Below, piece after piece: positions 45,154-53,430 of a stretch of 64,000 nucleotides of DNA. This DNA is from Gordonia namibiensis NBRC 108229 (GTDB taxonomy: Bacteria; Actinomycetota; Actinomycetes; Mycobacteriales; Mycobacteriaceae), in assembly GCF_000298235.1 (NCBI RefSeq), contig NZ_BAHE01000002.1, positions 124,001 through 188,000 of the forward strand. The letters are read 5' to 3'. A model generated the notes under the pieces. That model was not told the origin of the DNA. It did not search any database and worked only from the letters and a program-made list of their open reading frames with translations. Position numbers and translations under genes: made by a program. Each line of letters starts with the position of its first letter. The first letter of the stretch is position 1.

Positions 45154-46731
45154 ATGAGCCGTAGGAGATCTGCTGTCGCGGCCGGCGCCGCCACCACCGC
45201 GGCCGCGGTTGTCGTTCGTGACCTGTTTCAGCGCAGACATTCGTTGCTACGCAATTACCCCCTGATCGGGCATGCGCGTTACCTGCTGGAGACGGTCGGT
45301 CCCGAGCTGCGCCAGTACATCGTCGCTTCGAACGACGAGGAGCGTCCGTTCAGCCGCGACCAGCGACGCTGGATCTATTCCTCGTCCAAGAAGGAGAACA
45401 ACTACTTCGGGTTCGGCACCGACAACGACGTCGAGTACACATCCGGTTACCCCGTGATCAAGCATCGAACATTCAATCCGGGTTCGGCGCCGGCCTCGAC
45501 ACCCGAGGCCGGCCACGAGGTCGTGCTGCCCTGTGCAAAAGTTCTCGGCGAAGCGCGCCGGCGGAGGAACGCATTCCGTCCGGAGTCGGTGGTCAACATC
45601 TCCGGGATGAGTTTCGGGGCTCTGTCCGCGAACGCCATCGAGGCCTTGAATCGCGGGGCCGCCCTCACGGGCGCGCTGCACAACACCGGCGAGGGCGGGA
45701 TCTCGCCCTATCACCGACACGGTGGCGACCTCGTCTTCCAGCTCGGCACAGCCTATTTCGGCTGCCGAGACGCACAGGGACGGTTCGACCTCACCCGATT
45801 GAAAGACCTCGTGGCCGAAGCCCCGGTCCGCGCCTTGGAGATCAAACTCAGCCAGGGAGCCAAACCCTGCCTGGGCGGCTTCCTACCCGGCCCCAAGGTC
45901 TCTGCGGAGATAGCCGCGACGCGCGGCGTCGCCGCCGGACGTGATTGTGTGAGCCCTTCACGCCATGCGGAGTTCACCGACGCGGACAGCATGCTCGATT
46001 GGGTCGAGCTCCTGGCCGCCGAAACGGGTCTGCCGGTCGGGATCAAATCCGCAGTCGGCGACATCGATGCCTGGTATCAGATCGCCGACCTGATGGCGGA
46101 CACCGACCGTGGCGTCGACTTCATCACCATCGACGGAGGAGAGGGCGGCACCGGAGCTGCGCCCCTGTTGTTCTCCGACTCCGTGTCGCTGCCGTTCCTG
46201 CTCGGTTTCAGCAGGGTTTATCGGGTGTTCGCCGAGCGAAACCTCCACGAGCAGATCACGTTCGTCGGAAGCGGCAAGCTGGGTCTGCCCGACAATGCGG
46301 TCCTTGCGTTCGCACTCGGGTGCGACATGGTCAACGTCGCGCGCGAGGCGATGCTGTCGATCGGTTGCATCCAGGCCCAGAAATGCCACACCGACACCTG
46401 CCCGACCGGCGTCGCCACCCAGAACAGCTGGCTCACAAGGGGACTGGTGCCAGACGAGAAAGCAACTCGAGCCGCGAACTACATCACGACGCTGCGGCGT
46501 GACCTGGTCAAGGTGTCGCAGGCCTGCGGAGTGGAGCACCCCGGACTCATCTCGACCGACTCAGTGGAGATCGTCGACGGCAGGCAGGGTTCCAGCCCGT
46601 TGCATGAGGTGTACGGATACTCGCCGGGTATGGGTCTGCCATCCGAAGCGGATCGCGCCGCGGTGATCCGGCTGATGACCGGCCAGGGAAGTGGCGGGTC
46701 GGCGCCGCCATCGGCAGCGGGCCCGAGCTGA
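45154..46731 (+). CDS. FMN-binding glutamate synthase-family protein
   Basis: A 525-residue protein of the GltB2/Glu_synthase type, without the amidotransferase or NADPH domains. N-terminal residues 5-30 (AVAAGAATTAAAVVVRDLF) could be a membrane anchor. The FMN barrel has ISGMSFGALSANAIEALNRG, GEGGISPYH, ITIDGGEGGTGAAPLLF and VGSGKLGLPDNA. The Fe-S cysteines are in CIQAQKCHTDTCPTGVATQ. The reaction is uncertain; standalone members need not make glutamate. The 293 bases upstream, shared with the VOC gene, hold no gene that I can support. Confidence 0.86.
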   Translation: MSRRRSAVAAGAATTAAAVVVRDLFQRRHSLLRNYPLIGHARYLLETVGPELRQYIVASNDEERPFSRDQRRWIYSSSKKENNYFGFGTDNDVEYTSGYPVIKHRTFNPGSAPASTPEAGHEVVLPCAKVLGEARRRRNAFRPESVVNISGMSFGALSANAIEALNRGAALTGALHNTGEGGISPYHRHGGDLVFQLGTAYFGCRDAQGRFDLTRLKDLVAEAPVRALEIKLSQGAKPCLGGFLPGPKVSAEIAATRGVAAGRDCVSPSRHAEFTDADSMLDWVELLAAETGLPVGIKSAVGDIDAWYQIADLMADTDRGVDFITIDGGEGGTGAAPLLFSDSVSLPFLLGFSRVYRVFAERNLHEQITFVGSGKLGLPDNAVLAFALGCDMVNVAREAMLSIGCIQAQKCHTDTCPTGVATQNSWLTRGLVPDEKATRAANYITTLRRDLVKVSQACGVEHPGLISTDSVEIVDGRQGSSPLHEVYGYSPGMGLPSEADRAAVIRLMTGQGSGGSAPPSAAGPS

Positions 46732-46773
46732 GCAGAGCACGCGGCGGACCACCCCAGCCGCCGGTTCGGCCGC

Positions 46774-47574
46774 TCAGTCCGGGTCGGCGAACTGTGGTTC
46801 GCGCCGGGCCATTCCCGCGTGTACCGCCTCGAGCTGGTTCGGTGAACCGATCAGCTCGACCTGCAGTTTGCTCTCGAGCAACAGCGCGGCCGACGGGTCG
46901 GCCCCGGTCCACGTCTCGTCGTAGAGGCGCTTCGCGGCGCGAACCGCGTGCGGGGACTTCGCCGCGATCTCGTGCGCGAGCTCCAACGCGCGGGCGAGCG
47001 GGTCGTCGGCAGTGCCGGTGACCAGCCCGAGTTCGTGGGCCTCGGCTCCGGAGAGCACACGACCGGTGAAGGTGAGTTCCTTGGCGACGTCCGCCCGAAG
47101 GAGACGCGGAAGCGTCTGGGTGATGCCCATGTCCGGCACCAGACCCCACTTGACCTCCATGATGGACAGTCGCGCATCGGGGGTGGCGTAGCGGATGTCG
47201 GCGCCGAGCGCGATCTGCAGGCCACCGCCGAAGCAGTTGCCGTGAATCGCGGTGATCACCGGTGCCGGCACGTGGCCCCAGTCGAGAGACACCCGTTGCG
47301 CATGGTTCCCGCGGTCTGCGTCATCGCGATCCAGCAGTGAGCCACCCAGTTCATCGCCGCCGAGGGAGGAGATGTCGAGACCGGAACAGAAACTCTTCCC
47401 GGCTCCGTGGACGACAACCGCCCGAATTCGACGATCCGCCGCCAGTTCGCTTGTCACGGCCAACAACGCATCGAACATCGCGGGGTCCAAGGCGTTGTGC
47501 TTCGCCGCTCTGTTGAGCGTGACCGTCGCGACGCCCGCATCGTCGACATCGAGCAGAATCCGTTGTTCCGTCAT
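46774..47574 (-). CDS. Enoyl-CoA hydratase/isomerase (crotonase) family
   Basis: A 266-residue crotonase. Oxyanion-hole segments are GKSFCSGLDISSL and HGNCFGGGLQIALGAD. The first catalytic glutamate of hydratases (usually in G-x-x-x-E after GGGxE) appears as IMEVKWGLVPD. The LLRA-TGR region is normal. It hydrates trans-2-enoyl-CoA in beta-oxidation or acts as an isomerase. GAGGTGG upstream of ATG 47574 supports the start. Divergent from the YceI gene. Confidence 0.87.
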   Translation of the reverse strand: MTEQRILLDVDDAGVATVTLNRAAKHNALDPAMFDALLAVTSELAADRRIRAVVVHGAGKSFCSGLDISSLGGDELGGSLLDRDDADRGNHAQRVSLDWGHVPAPVITAIHGNCFGGGLQIALGADIRYATPDARLSIMEVKWGLVPDMGITQTLPRLLRADVAKELTFTGRVLSGAEAHELGLVTGTADDPLARALELAHEIAAKSPHAVRAAKRLYDETWTGADPSAALLLESKLQVELIGSPNQLEAVHAGMARREPQFADPD

Positions 47575-47651
47575 CGTCTTCACCACCTCGCTGTGTGTCG
47601 TCCGCCGTGCAATGAGCCCGGCCGCGTACTCCGAGCGCTTACACTACGGCC

Positions 47652-48197
47652 GTGGCGGAATCTGTCTGGGAATTCACCGAATCCGATGGTTCGGTTGTCG
47701 TGCGCACCGACGTGGGCGGACGGGCGGCGCGCACCGGCCACCGACTGATGATCGCGATGCGCACCTGGTCGGCGTCGGTGACGCTGACCGACCTCGTACC
47801 GACGAACCTGAAGGCCACGATCTCGGTCGACTCGCTGCATGTGGAATCCGGGGAAGGCGGACTCACCCCGATGACCGGGGCCGAGAAGTCGCTGGCCCGG
47901 GTGAACGCCCTGAAGTCCATGGACGCCGAGAAGTACCCCGAGATCGCCTACGAGGCAAGCACTTTCAGAGCCACGGACGACGGTTACCACGCCGACGGAG
48001 TGCTGACGATCCACGGCAGGTCACGCCCGCATGCGCTGGACCTACAGGTCGTCGAGACCCCTGATGGCTGGCAGATCTCGGCCGAGTCCACCGTCACCCA
48101 GAGCGACTTCGGGATCAAACCGTACTCATTGATGATGGGCACACTGAAAGTCGTCGACGACGTCCGCATCGTCGTCGAGGCCGCCCGCACTCGCTGA
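47652..48197 (+). CDS. YceI-family lipocalin-like protein
   Basis: A 181-residue beta-barrel protein: LKATISVDSLHVESGEGGLTPM, MDAEKYPEIAYEAS, DGVLTIHGRSRPHALDL and TVTQSDFGIKPYSLMMGTLKVVDDVRIVVEA match YceI, whose members bind isoprenoids such as polyprenyl-pyrophosphate. There is no signal peptide, so it is probably cytosolic here. The GTG start is six bases after TACACT, a likely -10 box, so the mRNA may be leaderless. Confidence 0.84.
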   Translation: MAESVWEFTESDGSVVVRTDVGGRAARTGHRLMIAMRTWSASVTLTDLVPTNLKATISVDSLHVESGEGGLTPMTGAEKSLARVNALKSMDAEKYPEIAYEASTFRATDDGYHADGVLTIHGRSRPHALDLQVVETPDGWQISAESTVTQSDFGIKPYSLMMGTLKVVDDVRIVVEAARTR

Positions 48198-48346
48198 CCG
48201 CCGAAGAGACGCACGCCGGGCCGAGCCCGGTGCCGGCGCCATCCCGGTCGGTACGCTCGAAGGTGCCCGATTTGTCGGCCAGGCCCGCCCGCGCTCAGCG
48301 GCCTGGGCGGACGAGTCCGTCGGACACGCACGAGCTGGAGAGAACC

Positions 48347-49138
48347 ATGGAAGCACTGATCTTGATCGCCCTCATCGTCCTGATCGTCGTCGGGGTGGTG
48401 GTCGTCGCACAGCAGCGCTCCGGCACCAACGCCGCTCGGACCCTCGACGATGCAAAGGCCGACGCGCGACAAGCCATCGAACGTCTCGGCGGGCAGGTGT
48501 TCATGCTGGTGGGCGACGGACCGGCCTCTAAGCAGGCTCTCGCCGACGCCGGGGAGCGCTATACCGCGGCGGGGTCACAGATCGAGCAGGCCAACTCGCC
48601 CGCGCAGGCGCGCCTGGCCAAGCAGACCGCGATCGAAGGTCTCTACTACATCCGTGCGGCGCGGGTCGCGATGAACCTCGATCCCGGTCCCGCCATCCCC
48701 GAACTCGAGGGTCAGCAGAGCGCAGGCAAGGTCACCGAGGATCGCAAGGTCGAGTTCGAGGGACGTCAGGTCGAGGCGTCGCCCAACCCGTCCGATCGGA
48801 CGCCGAACTACTACCCGGGTGGCCGCGTCGCCGGACGTCCGGTTCCGGCCGGCTGGTACTCCGAGCCCTGGTGGCGGCCGGCGCTCGTCGCAGGCGCCTG
48901 GGGAGTCGGGTCGATGTTCCTGTTCTCCGCGATGTTCTCCGGCATGGCCGGCGTCCCGTACGACGCTCAGGGCTTCGAGAGCGGCGTCGGTGACGGATCC
49001 GACATGGGTGCCGTCGAGGGCGGCGCCGGAGGCGACGATTTCGGCGGCGATACAGGCGGAGACGGCTTCGGCGGAGACGGCGGTTTCGGCGGAGACGGCG
49101 GCGGCTTCGGAGATTTCGGCGGCGGATTCGACTTGTGA
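48347..49138 (+). CDS. Membrane-anchored protein with glycine-rich tail
   Basis: A 263-residue protein. Residues 3-22 form one transmembrane helix (ALILIALIVLIVVGVVVVA). A helical region follows (LDDAKADARQAIERLGGQVF, AQARLAKQTAIEGLYYIRAA). A second hydrophobic segment (WWRPALVAGAWGVGSMFLFSAM) precedes a tail of Gly/Asp/Phe repeats (GGDGFGGDGGFGGDGGGFGD). The tail resembles the low-complexity ends of small envelope proteins. I know similar actinobacterial proteins annotated DUF1542, without function. GGAGAG sets the start. Confidence 0.75.
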   Translation: MEALILIALIVLIVVGVVVVAQQRSGTNAARTLDDAKADARQAIERLGGQVFMLVGDGPASKQALADAGERYTAAGSQIEQANSPAQARLAKQTAIEGLYYIRAARVAMNLDPGPAIPELEGQQSAGKVTEDRKVEFEGRQVEASPNPSDRTPNYYPGGRVAGRPVPAGWYSEPWWRPALVAGAWGVGSMFLFSAMFSGMAGVPYDAQGFESGVGDGSDMGAVEGGAGGDDFGGDTGGDGFGGDGGFGGDGGGFGDFGGGFDL

Positions 49139-49253
49139 TCACCGGCGGATCGTCACAGAGCGCTGATCACCGGCCGCGGCGCGCGTAACCTCGGCGGACG
49201 CCACTTCTCCTGCCACCCCGTCTGCGCCGGCGTCGCGTGGGATCGGTGATCCG

Positions 49254-49685
49254 TCAGGAGCGAAGGTGCCTCGAGGTGTCGCCGACATGAGTGATGTCCC
49301 CGTAGTCGCGACTCGCGAAGTGCCAATCACCCTCGTCGTCGACGACGAACGTGTCGTGGTGTCGGCCGACCATGACGACATACTCACCGTCCGGGCCATC
49401 CTGTGTGACCGTGTATTCGCAACTGGCAGCTGCGCGGCCTTGGTCGTCGATCTGGATGGACGGTTCCCCTAGAACGTGACGGGTGCGCGGCGTCCCGTCC
49501 TCGTAGAGGATGACGGTGTCGCTCAACAGTTTCTCCACGAACGGACTACCCGCGCCGATCTGGTTTCCCGAGACGAACACTTTCGCTCGGTCGAAAAGCG
49601 CTGCGACACCGGCCAGGTCACCGGCATCCAGGCGTTGGACGTAAGTGGCCAGCAGGGTCGTGATGACCGACTCAGGTGATGCCAT
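49254..49685 (-). CDS. SnoaL-like / NTF2-fold protein coupled to a P450
   Basis: A 143-residue cone-fold protein (TLLATYVQRLDAGDLAGVAAL, GSPFVEKLLSDTV, HHDTFVVDDEGDWHFASRDY). Its ATG shares one base with the TGA of the upstream P450 gene (TGATG), so the two are co-translated. SnoaL-fold proteins beside P450s often act as isomerases or dehydratases on the oxidised product; that is inference here. Confidence 0.84.
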   Translation of the reverse strand: MASPESVITTLLATYVQRLDAGDLAGVAALFDRAKVFVSGNQIGAGSPFVEKLLSDTVILYEDGTPRTRHVLGEPSIQIDDQGRAAASCEYTVTQDGPDGEYVVMVGRHHDTFVVDDEGDWHFASRDYGDITHVGDTSRHLRS

Positions 49686-50872
49686 CACGCACTCACCCGG
49701 ACGGGTAGCGTGCGGAGGCGTCGGACGAGAAGACTTCGCTCCCACTGAGGATCCGCGGTGTCGACGGTGAACCCGCCCGGTGTGTGGTCGAGGAGATGTA
49801 CGACCGCGAGGCGCCCCTCCAGTCGGGCGAGCGCCGCGCCCACACAGAGGTGGATTCCCTTGCCGAACGCCATGTGCGAGCGTCGATTCACCGGATCGAG
49901 GTCGATCCGTTCCGGGCGGTCGAAGGTCTCCGGGTCGCGGTTGGCCGCACCCCACATGAGGTACAGGTGTGAGCCGGCCGGGAGGTCGACATCGGCGAGG
50001 ACGGTGTCGGTCACGACGTGGCGATAGTGCCCTCGGAATGGCGATTCCAACCGCAATGACTCCTCGACAAAGAGTGGGACGAGCTCACGGTCGCGGCGAA
50101 GTTCGTCGACGACGCGCGGATGGCGGCCGAGCAGGTACACGGCGCTCCCGAGCAGGCTCACGGTCGACTCGGCGCCCGCCGCGACCAGTTGCAGGCCGAT
50201 CATGACGGCGGTGCCCTGGTCGAGGTCGCCCTGGTCGACGAGCCGGGCCAGATCGCCCATCACGTTCTCGCCCGGGTCGTCCATCGCCCCGTCGAACGCT
50301 GTCGTCAAGTAGACGCTGAGTTCGCCGACGGCCTCGGTGGCCGCCTCGAGCTGGGCAGGGCTCACGACGCCGTCCAGGAGGACGGTCGCAGCGAACGACC
50401 ACCGGACGAGGTCGTCGATGTCGTACGTGGGGAATCCGAGCAGTTCGGCGACGACTGCCATCGGCAGGCGCTGGGCAACCGCGGTGACCCAGTCGAGGTG
50501 GTCGTCACGGAGCCCGTCGAACCACAGACGCTCGTGAGTGGCGGCGATGAACGGTTCGAGTGCACGGACACGTTTGGCCACCAACGACGGCATGACCATC
50601 GCGCGGTGGTTGCGGTGGATCGGGTCGTCGGCCGTGGCCAACACGTGGATGGGAGAACCCAACTCGGCTATCGGGTACTCCTCGACCTTCCTGTCCTCTT
50701 TCCACACCATCGTCGCGGTGAGATTGGAGGAGAATTCTTCGGGTCGGGCGACCGCCTCGGCGATGGCATCCCATCCCGTGACGAGATAGAAGGTCGAGTC
50801 ACCGATACGGCTGACCGGTGCGGTCCGGGTTAGGGCCAGGAGTTCGGTATAGGGGTCATCGAGATCATGCAC
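49685..50872 (-). CDS. Cytochrome P450
   Basis: A 395-residue soluble bacterial P450. I-helix AAGAESTVSLL, K-helix ExxR as EESLRLESP, and heme loop HMAFGKGIHLCVGAALARLE with the Cys ligand. The protein starts at GTG 50872, five residues before the usual DPY segment, so the N-terminus is short; the frame is open further upstream but with no start codon. It is unlike the CYP153 at 57430 and I cannot name its family. It lies in the thiolase/carotenoid oxygenase region and would need ferredoxin, perhaps the one at 58838-59158. Confidence 0.9.
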   Translation of the reverse strand: MHDLDDPYTELLALTRTAPVSRIGDSTFYLVTGWDAIAEAVARPEEFSSNLTATMVWKEDRKVEEYPIAELGSPIHVLATADDPIHRNHRAMVMPSLVAKRVRALEPFIAATHERLWFDGLRDDHLDWVTAVAQRLPMAVVAELLGFPTYDIDDLVRWSFAATVLLDGVVSPAQLEAATEAVGELSVYLTTAFDGAMDDPGENVMGDLARLVDQGDLDQGTAVMIGLQLVAAGAESTVSLLGSAVYLLGRHPRVVDELRRDRELVPLFVEESLRLESPFRGHYRHVVTDTVLADVDLPAGSHLYLMWGAANRDPETFDRPERIDLDPVNRRSHMAFGKGIHLCVGAALARLEGRLAVVHLLDHTPGGFTVDTADPQWERSLLVRRLRTLPVRVSA

Positions 50873-51078
50873 TCCACAAGGGTGTACGTCACCGTCCCTC
50901 GCGTTCAGCAGTATCGGCAGAGGCGAAACGATTGCCGCGTCTCATTGGCCTGCGATCGTCTCAATGGACCGCGTTGACCAGCATTTATCCGTGGACCGAA
51001 GGTGTCCTGCGGTCTCACGGTGAGATCGCGCAGACTGCGGCCGGCGTCGATCAGGACCGGGCCCGGGCATGGCGGACA

Positions 51079-52026
51079 CTAGTCGGCGACCGGTTCGATC
51101 GACACGGCACTCGCCGTCAGTTCTTCGCCGCACCGATCACATGCCAGGCGCGGACGGAACTCATGTCCCGTGCCGCGGTGCGTGAAGATCAGCGCGGGAC
51201 CTTCGGGGGCGCGGAACCAGCGTTGGCCCCAGGTGATCATGAAGACGACAACCGGGAAGAAGGCCACCCCCTTGGGGGTCAGGCGATAACTGACCCAGTC
51301 CGGGCGGTCGGGATTGGGTTCGGTGTCGATGGCCCCCAGCCGGACGAATCGCGCCAGCCGATCGGCGACCATTGTCGGTGGAGCGCTGGTCCGTTCGGAG
51401 AACTCGCCGAACCGTCGAGCACCAAGGAACAGTGCGCCGAGTATGGCCGCAGACCACCGGTCACCGATGAGCTCCATGGTGTGCGGGATGACCTGGGAAG
51501 GCTGTTTGGCTCCCGCCGAGCGTCGTCGGGTGATCGAAGCGGGCACGCTCCGTGGCCACGCACCGCTCGGACCGAGTTCCGCAACGACGTCGTGGGCCTC
51601 GACGCCTGCGCCGCACTCGCCACACGTCGTTGCGGGGGAGAAGAACTCGCCGCATCCTATGTGCCGCATCCGCGGTAGCGGGGGAGTCGCCGGTGGCGCC
51701 CACGTCTGCTCCCACGCCCACATCGTCAGCAGGACGGTCCAGATGTCGGCGCCGCGGCGAGTCAGCACGTATTCGTAGCGGTCCGGGCGGTGGGCGTACT
51801 GCACGCGGTCGAACAGGCCCTTGTCGGTGAGCGCCCCCAGGCGCGCGGACAACACGGAGTTGGAGATCGCACCTTCGCGCATCCAGTCGCCGTATCGTTT
51901 GGCACCTTCGACAGCGTGCCGCAGGATCCACAGATTCCACTCGTCGCCGAGGATGCCGAGGGTCACCGCGATGGCATTGTCGCCGCCGGGCTCCAGGCTG
52001 GTGAAGCTGTCGCGGTCTGGTTCCAC
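51079..52026 (-). CDS. Tandem HxlR regulator with two zinc-ribbon-like tails
   Basis: A 315-residue protein made of two HxlR units. The first HTH is TLGILGDEWNLWILRHAVEG with GAISNSVLSARLGALTDKG; the second is TMELIGDRWSAAILGALFLGARRFGEF with APPTMVADRLARFVRLG. Each is followed by a Cys pair segment: IGCGEFFSPATTCGECGAG and LACDRCGEEL. The duplication and the metal-binding look are uncommon. It starts at a GTG 10 bases after the SCP-x thiolase stop, so it is co-transcribed with it; TAGGGT seven bases upstream could also give a leaderless mRNA. It probably regulates this catabolic region. Confidence 0.87.
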   Translation of the reverse strand: MEPDRDSFTSLEPGGDNAIAVTLGILGDEWNLWILRHAVEGAKRYGDWMREGAISNSVLSARLGALTDKGLFDRVQYAHRPDRYEYVLTRRGADIWTVLLTMWAWEQTWAPPATPPLPRMRHIGCGEFFSPATTCGECGAGVEAHDVVAELGPSGAWPRSVPASITRRRSAGAKQPSQVIPHTMELIGDRWSAAILGALFLGARRFGEFSERTSAPPTMVADRLARFVRLGAIDTEPNPDRPDWVSYRLTPKGVAFFPVVVFMITWGQRWFRAPEGPALIFTHRGTGHEFRPRLACDRCGEELTASAVSIEPVAD

Positions 52027-52036
52027 CTCGAAGACC

Positions 52037-53290
52037 CTAGTCAGCTCGACGCGGCTGTGTCGTCACCGGGGAGCCGACGACGAAGCTCACGACCGTCGTG
52101 GTGCTCCCGCCGATGTTCAGCGTGGCCGCACGACGTGCGTCGTCGACCTGGTAATCACCTGCGCCGGCGACGATCTGACGATGACAATCGAGGAGCATGC
52201 GGATTCCGGTGGCGCCCACCGGGTGCCCTCCGCCGAGCAGACCACCGCTGGGATTCATCGCGACCCGGCCGTCGATCTCGAGCTCGCCGGATTCGATCGC
52301 CTTCCAGCTCTCACCCGGCGCGGTGAGTCCGAAGTGGTCAATGGCCATGTACTCACTGGTCGTGAAACAGTCATGGGTCTCGATGACGTCGAGGTCGTCG
52401 ACGCCTGCGATGCCTGCCCGACCGAAGGCATCGGAGATCGCCTGGCGGACGTGGGGAAACATCAGCTCGTCGTCTGCACTGCGGGCCAGCTTGTCCTCCA
52501 GGAGCAACCCGACGGTGCGATGGCCCCAGCCCAGGATTGCCGACAAGCCCGTCGTCTCGAGTTCCGGGTGCGCCCGTCGGTATCGATCGGAGACCAGCAC
52601 GACGCCGGCACCGCCGTCGGTGAGTGGGCCGCAGTCGATCTTGCGGAGGTGACCCTCGACGATCGGGTTGGCGGTGTCGTCGGCGGTGAACGACTCCGGT
52701 ACGTGTTCCCAGCCGCGAGTCTGGGCAAGCGGATTCCGACGTGCGTTGCGGGAGTTCAACTCTGCGATCTGCCACAGATGCTGCGGATCCAGCCCGTAGC
52801 GCTTGTCGTATTCCTCGGCGATGCGGCTGAACATGTACGGCCACATGAAGTTCGCGTCCTGACCTTCTTCGCCGATCCACGCCGCGCCGGCCATGTTGCG
52901 CGCCCCGTCGTCGCCCGGGACGTTCTTCTCGAGTTCGGCGCCGACGACGAGCGCACAGTCGTAGCGTCCGGACTCCAGATCTGCCATCGCGGCGAGAATC
53001 GCCAGAGACCCGGACGCACAGGCACCCTCGTGCCTGCTCGCCGGGATGCTCCACAGCTCCGGGACGACCGACGCAGGCATGGCGCCGAGGTGCCCCTGAC
53101 CGGTGTAGACCTGCCCGAAGGCATTGCCCACATGAATCACGTCGATGTCGCCGACCGGTATTCCCGACGCCGACACCGTTCCCGACACGACCTCATCGAA
53201 GAGCTCGGGGAGTCCACGCCCCTCCTTGGTGAGGTTCCGGGCGAAATCGGACTGGTATCCGCCGGTGATCCATACCGTCCTGTCAGTCAT
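52037..53290 (-). CDS. SCP-x type thiolase / acetyl-CoA acetyltransferase
   Basis: A 417-residue thiolase of the SCP2-type branch. The nucleophile Cys is in EGACASGSLA; the HDCF motif is ETHDCFTTSEYM; the second His motif is GGGHPVGATGIRM. SCP-x thiolases cleave branched or sterol/terpenoid beta-ketoacyl-CoAs. ATG 53290 is preferred to the in-frame start at 53311, which would run into the operator region. First gene of an operon with the tandem HxlR gene. Confidence 0.9.
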   Translation of the reverse strand: MTDRTVWITGGYQSDFARNLTKEGRGLPELFDEVVSGTVSASGIPVGDIDVIHVGNAFGQVYTGQGHLGAMPASVVPELWSIPASRHEGACASGSLAILAAMADLESGRYDCALVVGAELEKNVPGDDGARNMAGAAWIGEEGQDANFMWPYMFSRIAEEYDKRYGLDPQHLWQIAELNSRNARRNPLAQTRGWEHVPESFTADDTANPIVEGHLRKIDCGPLTDGGAGVVLVSDRYRRAHPELETTGLSAILGWGHRTVGLLLEDKLARSADDELMFPHVRQAISDAFGRAGIAGVDDLDVIETHDCFTTSEYMAIDHFGLTAPGESWKAIESGELEIDGRVAMNPSGGLLGGGHPVGATGIRMLLDCHRQIVAGAGDYQVDDARRAATLNIGGSTTTVVSFVVGSPVTTQPRRAD

Positions 53291-53319
53291 CTCGCCGCAC
53301 GCCTTCCTCACGCAGTAGA

Positions 53320-53405
53320 ACTACAACAGCGAGAGTAACCACATCAGGCGGCTGACGGTAACCCTTGACAGGTTCACGCAGGTCGGTCACTCTCGTAACT
53401 GTAGT
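53320..53405. promoter_or_regulatory. Inverted pair of 20-bp operators in the divergent thiolase/CCO promoter
   Basis: ACTACAACAGCGAGAGTAAC at 53320-53339 and, on the other strand, ACTACAGTTACGAGAGTGAC at 53386-53405 agree at 15 of 20 positions. Between them TTGACA at 53365-53370 is a good -35 box for the plus-strand gene, with CACTCT 17 bases on as a possible -10 inside the second copy. The tandem HxlR protein is the natural candidate to bind. Confidence 0.6.
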
Positions 53406-53430
53406 GACCGGCCCGAAGGAAGTTGAGTCG

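Noticed and set aside
44814-45197. Minus-strand ORF upstream of the VOC gene
   Set aside because: Codon third positions look fair, but it would overlap the VOC gene by 47 bases, contains the VOC Shine-Dalgarno, and has no recognisable domain. I treat the 293 bases as a promoter region.
49020-49130. Short tandem DNA repeats in the Gly/Asp/Phe tail
   Set aside because: They follow from the glycine-rich protein tail and are irregular; no CRISPR or VNTR structure.
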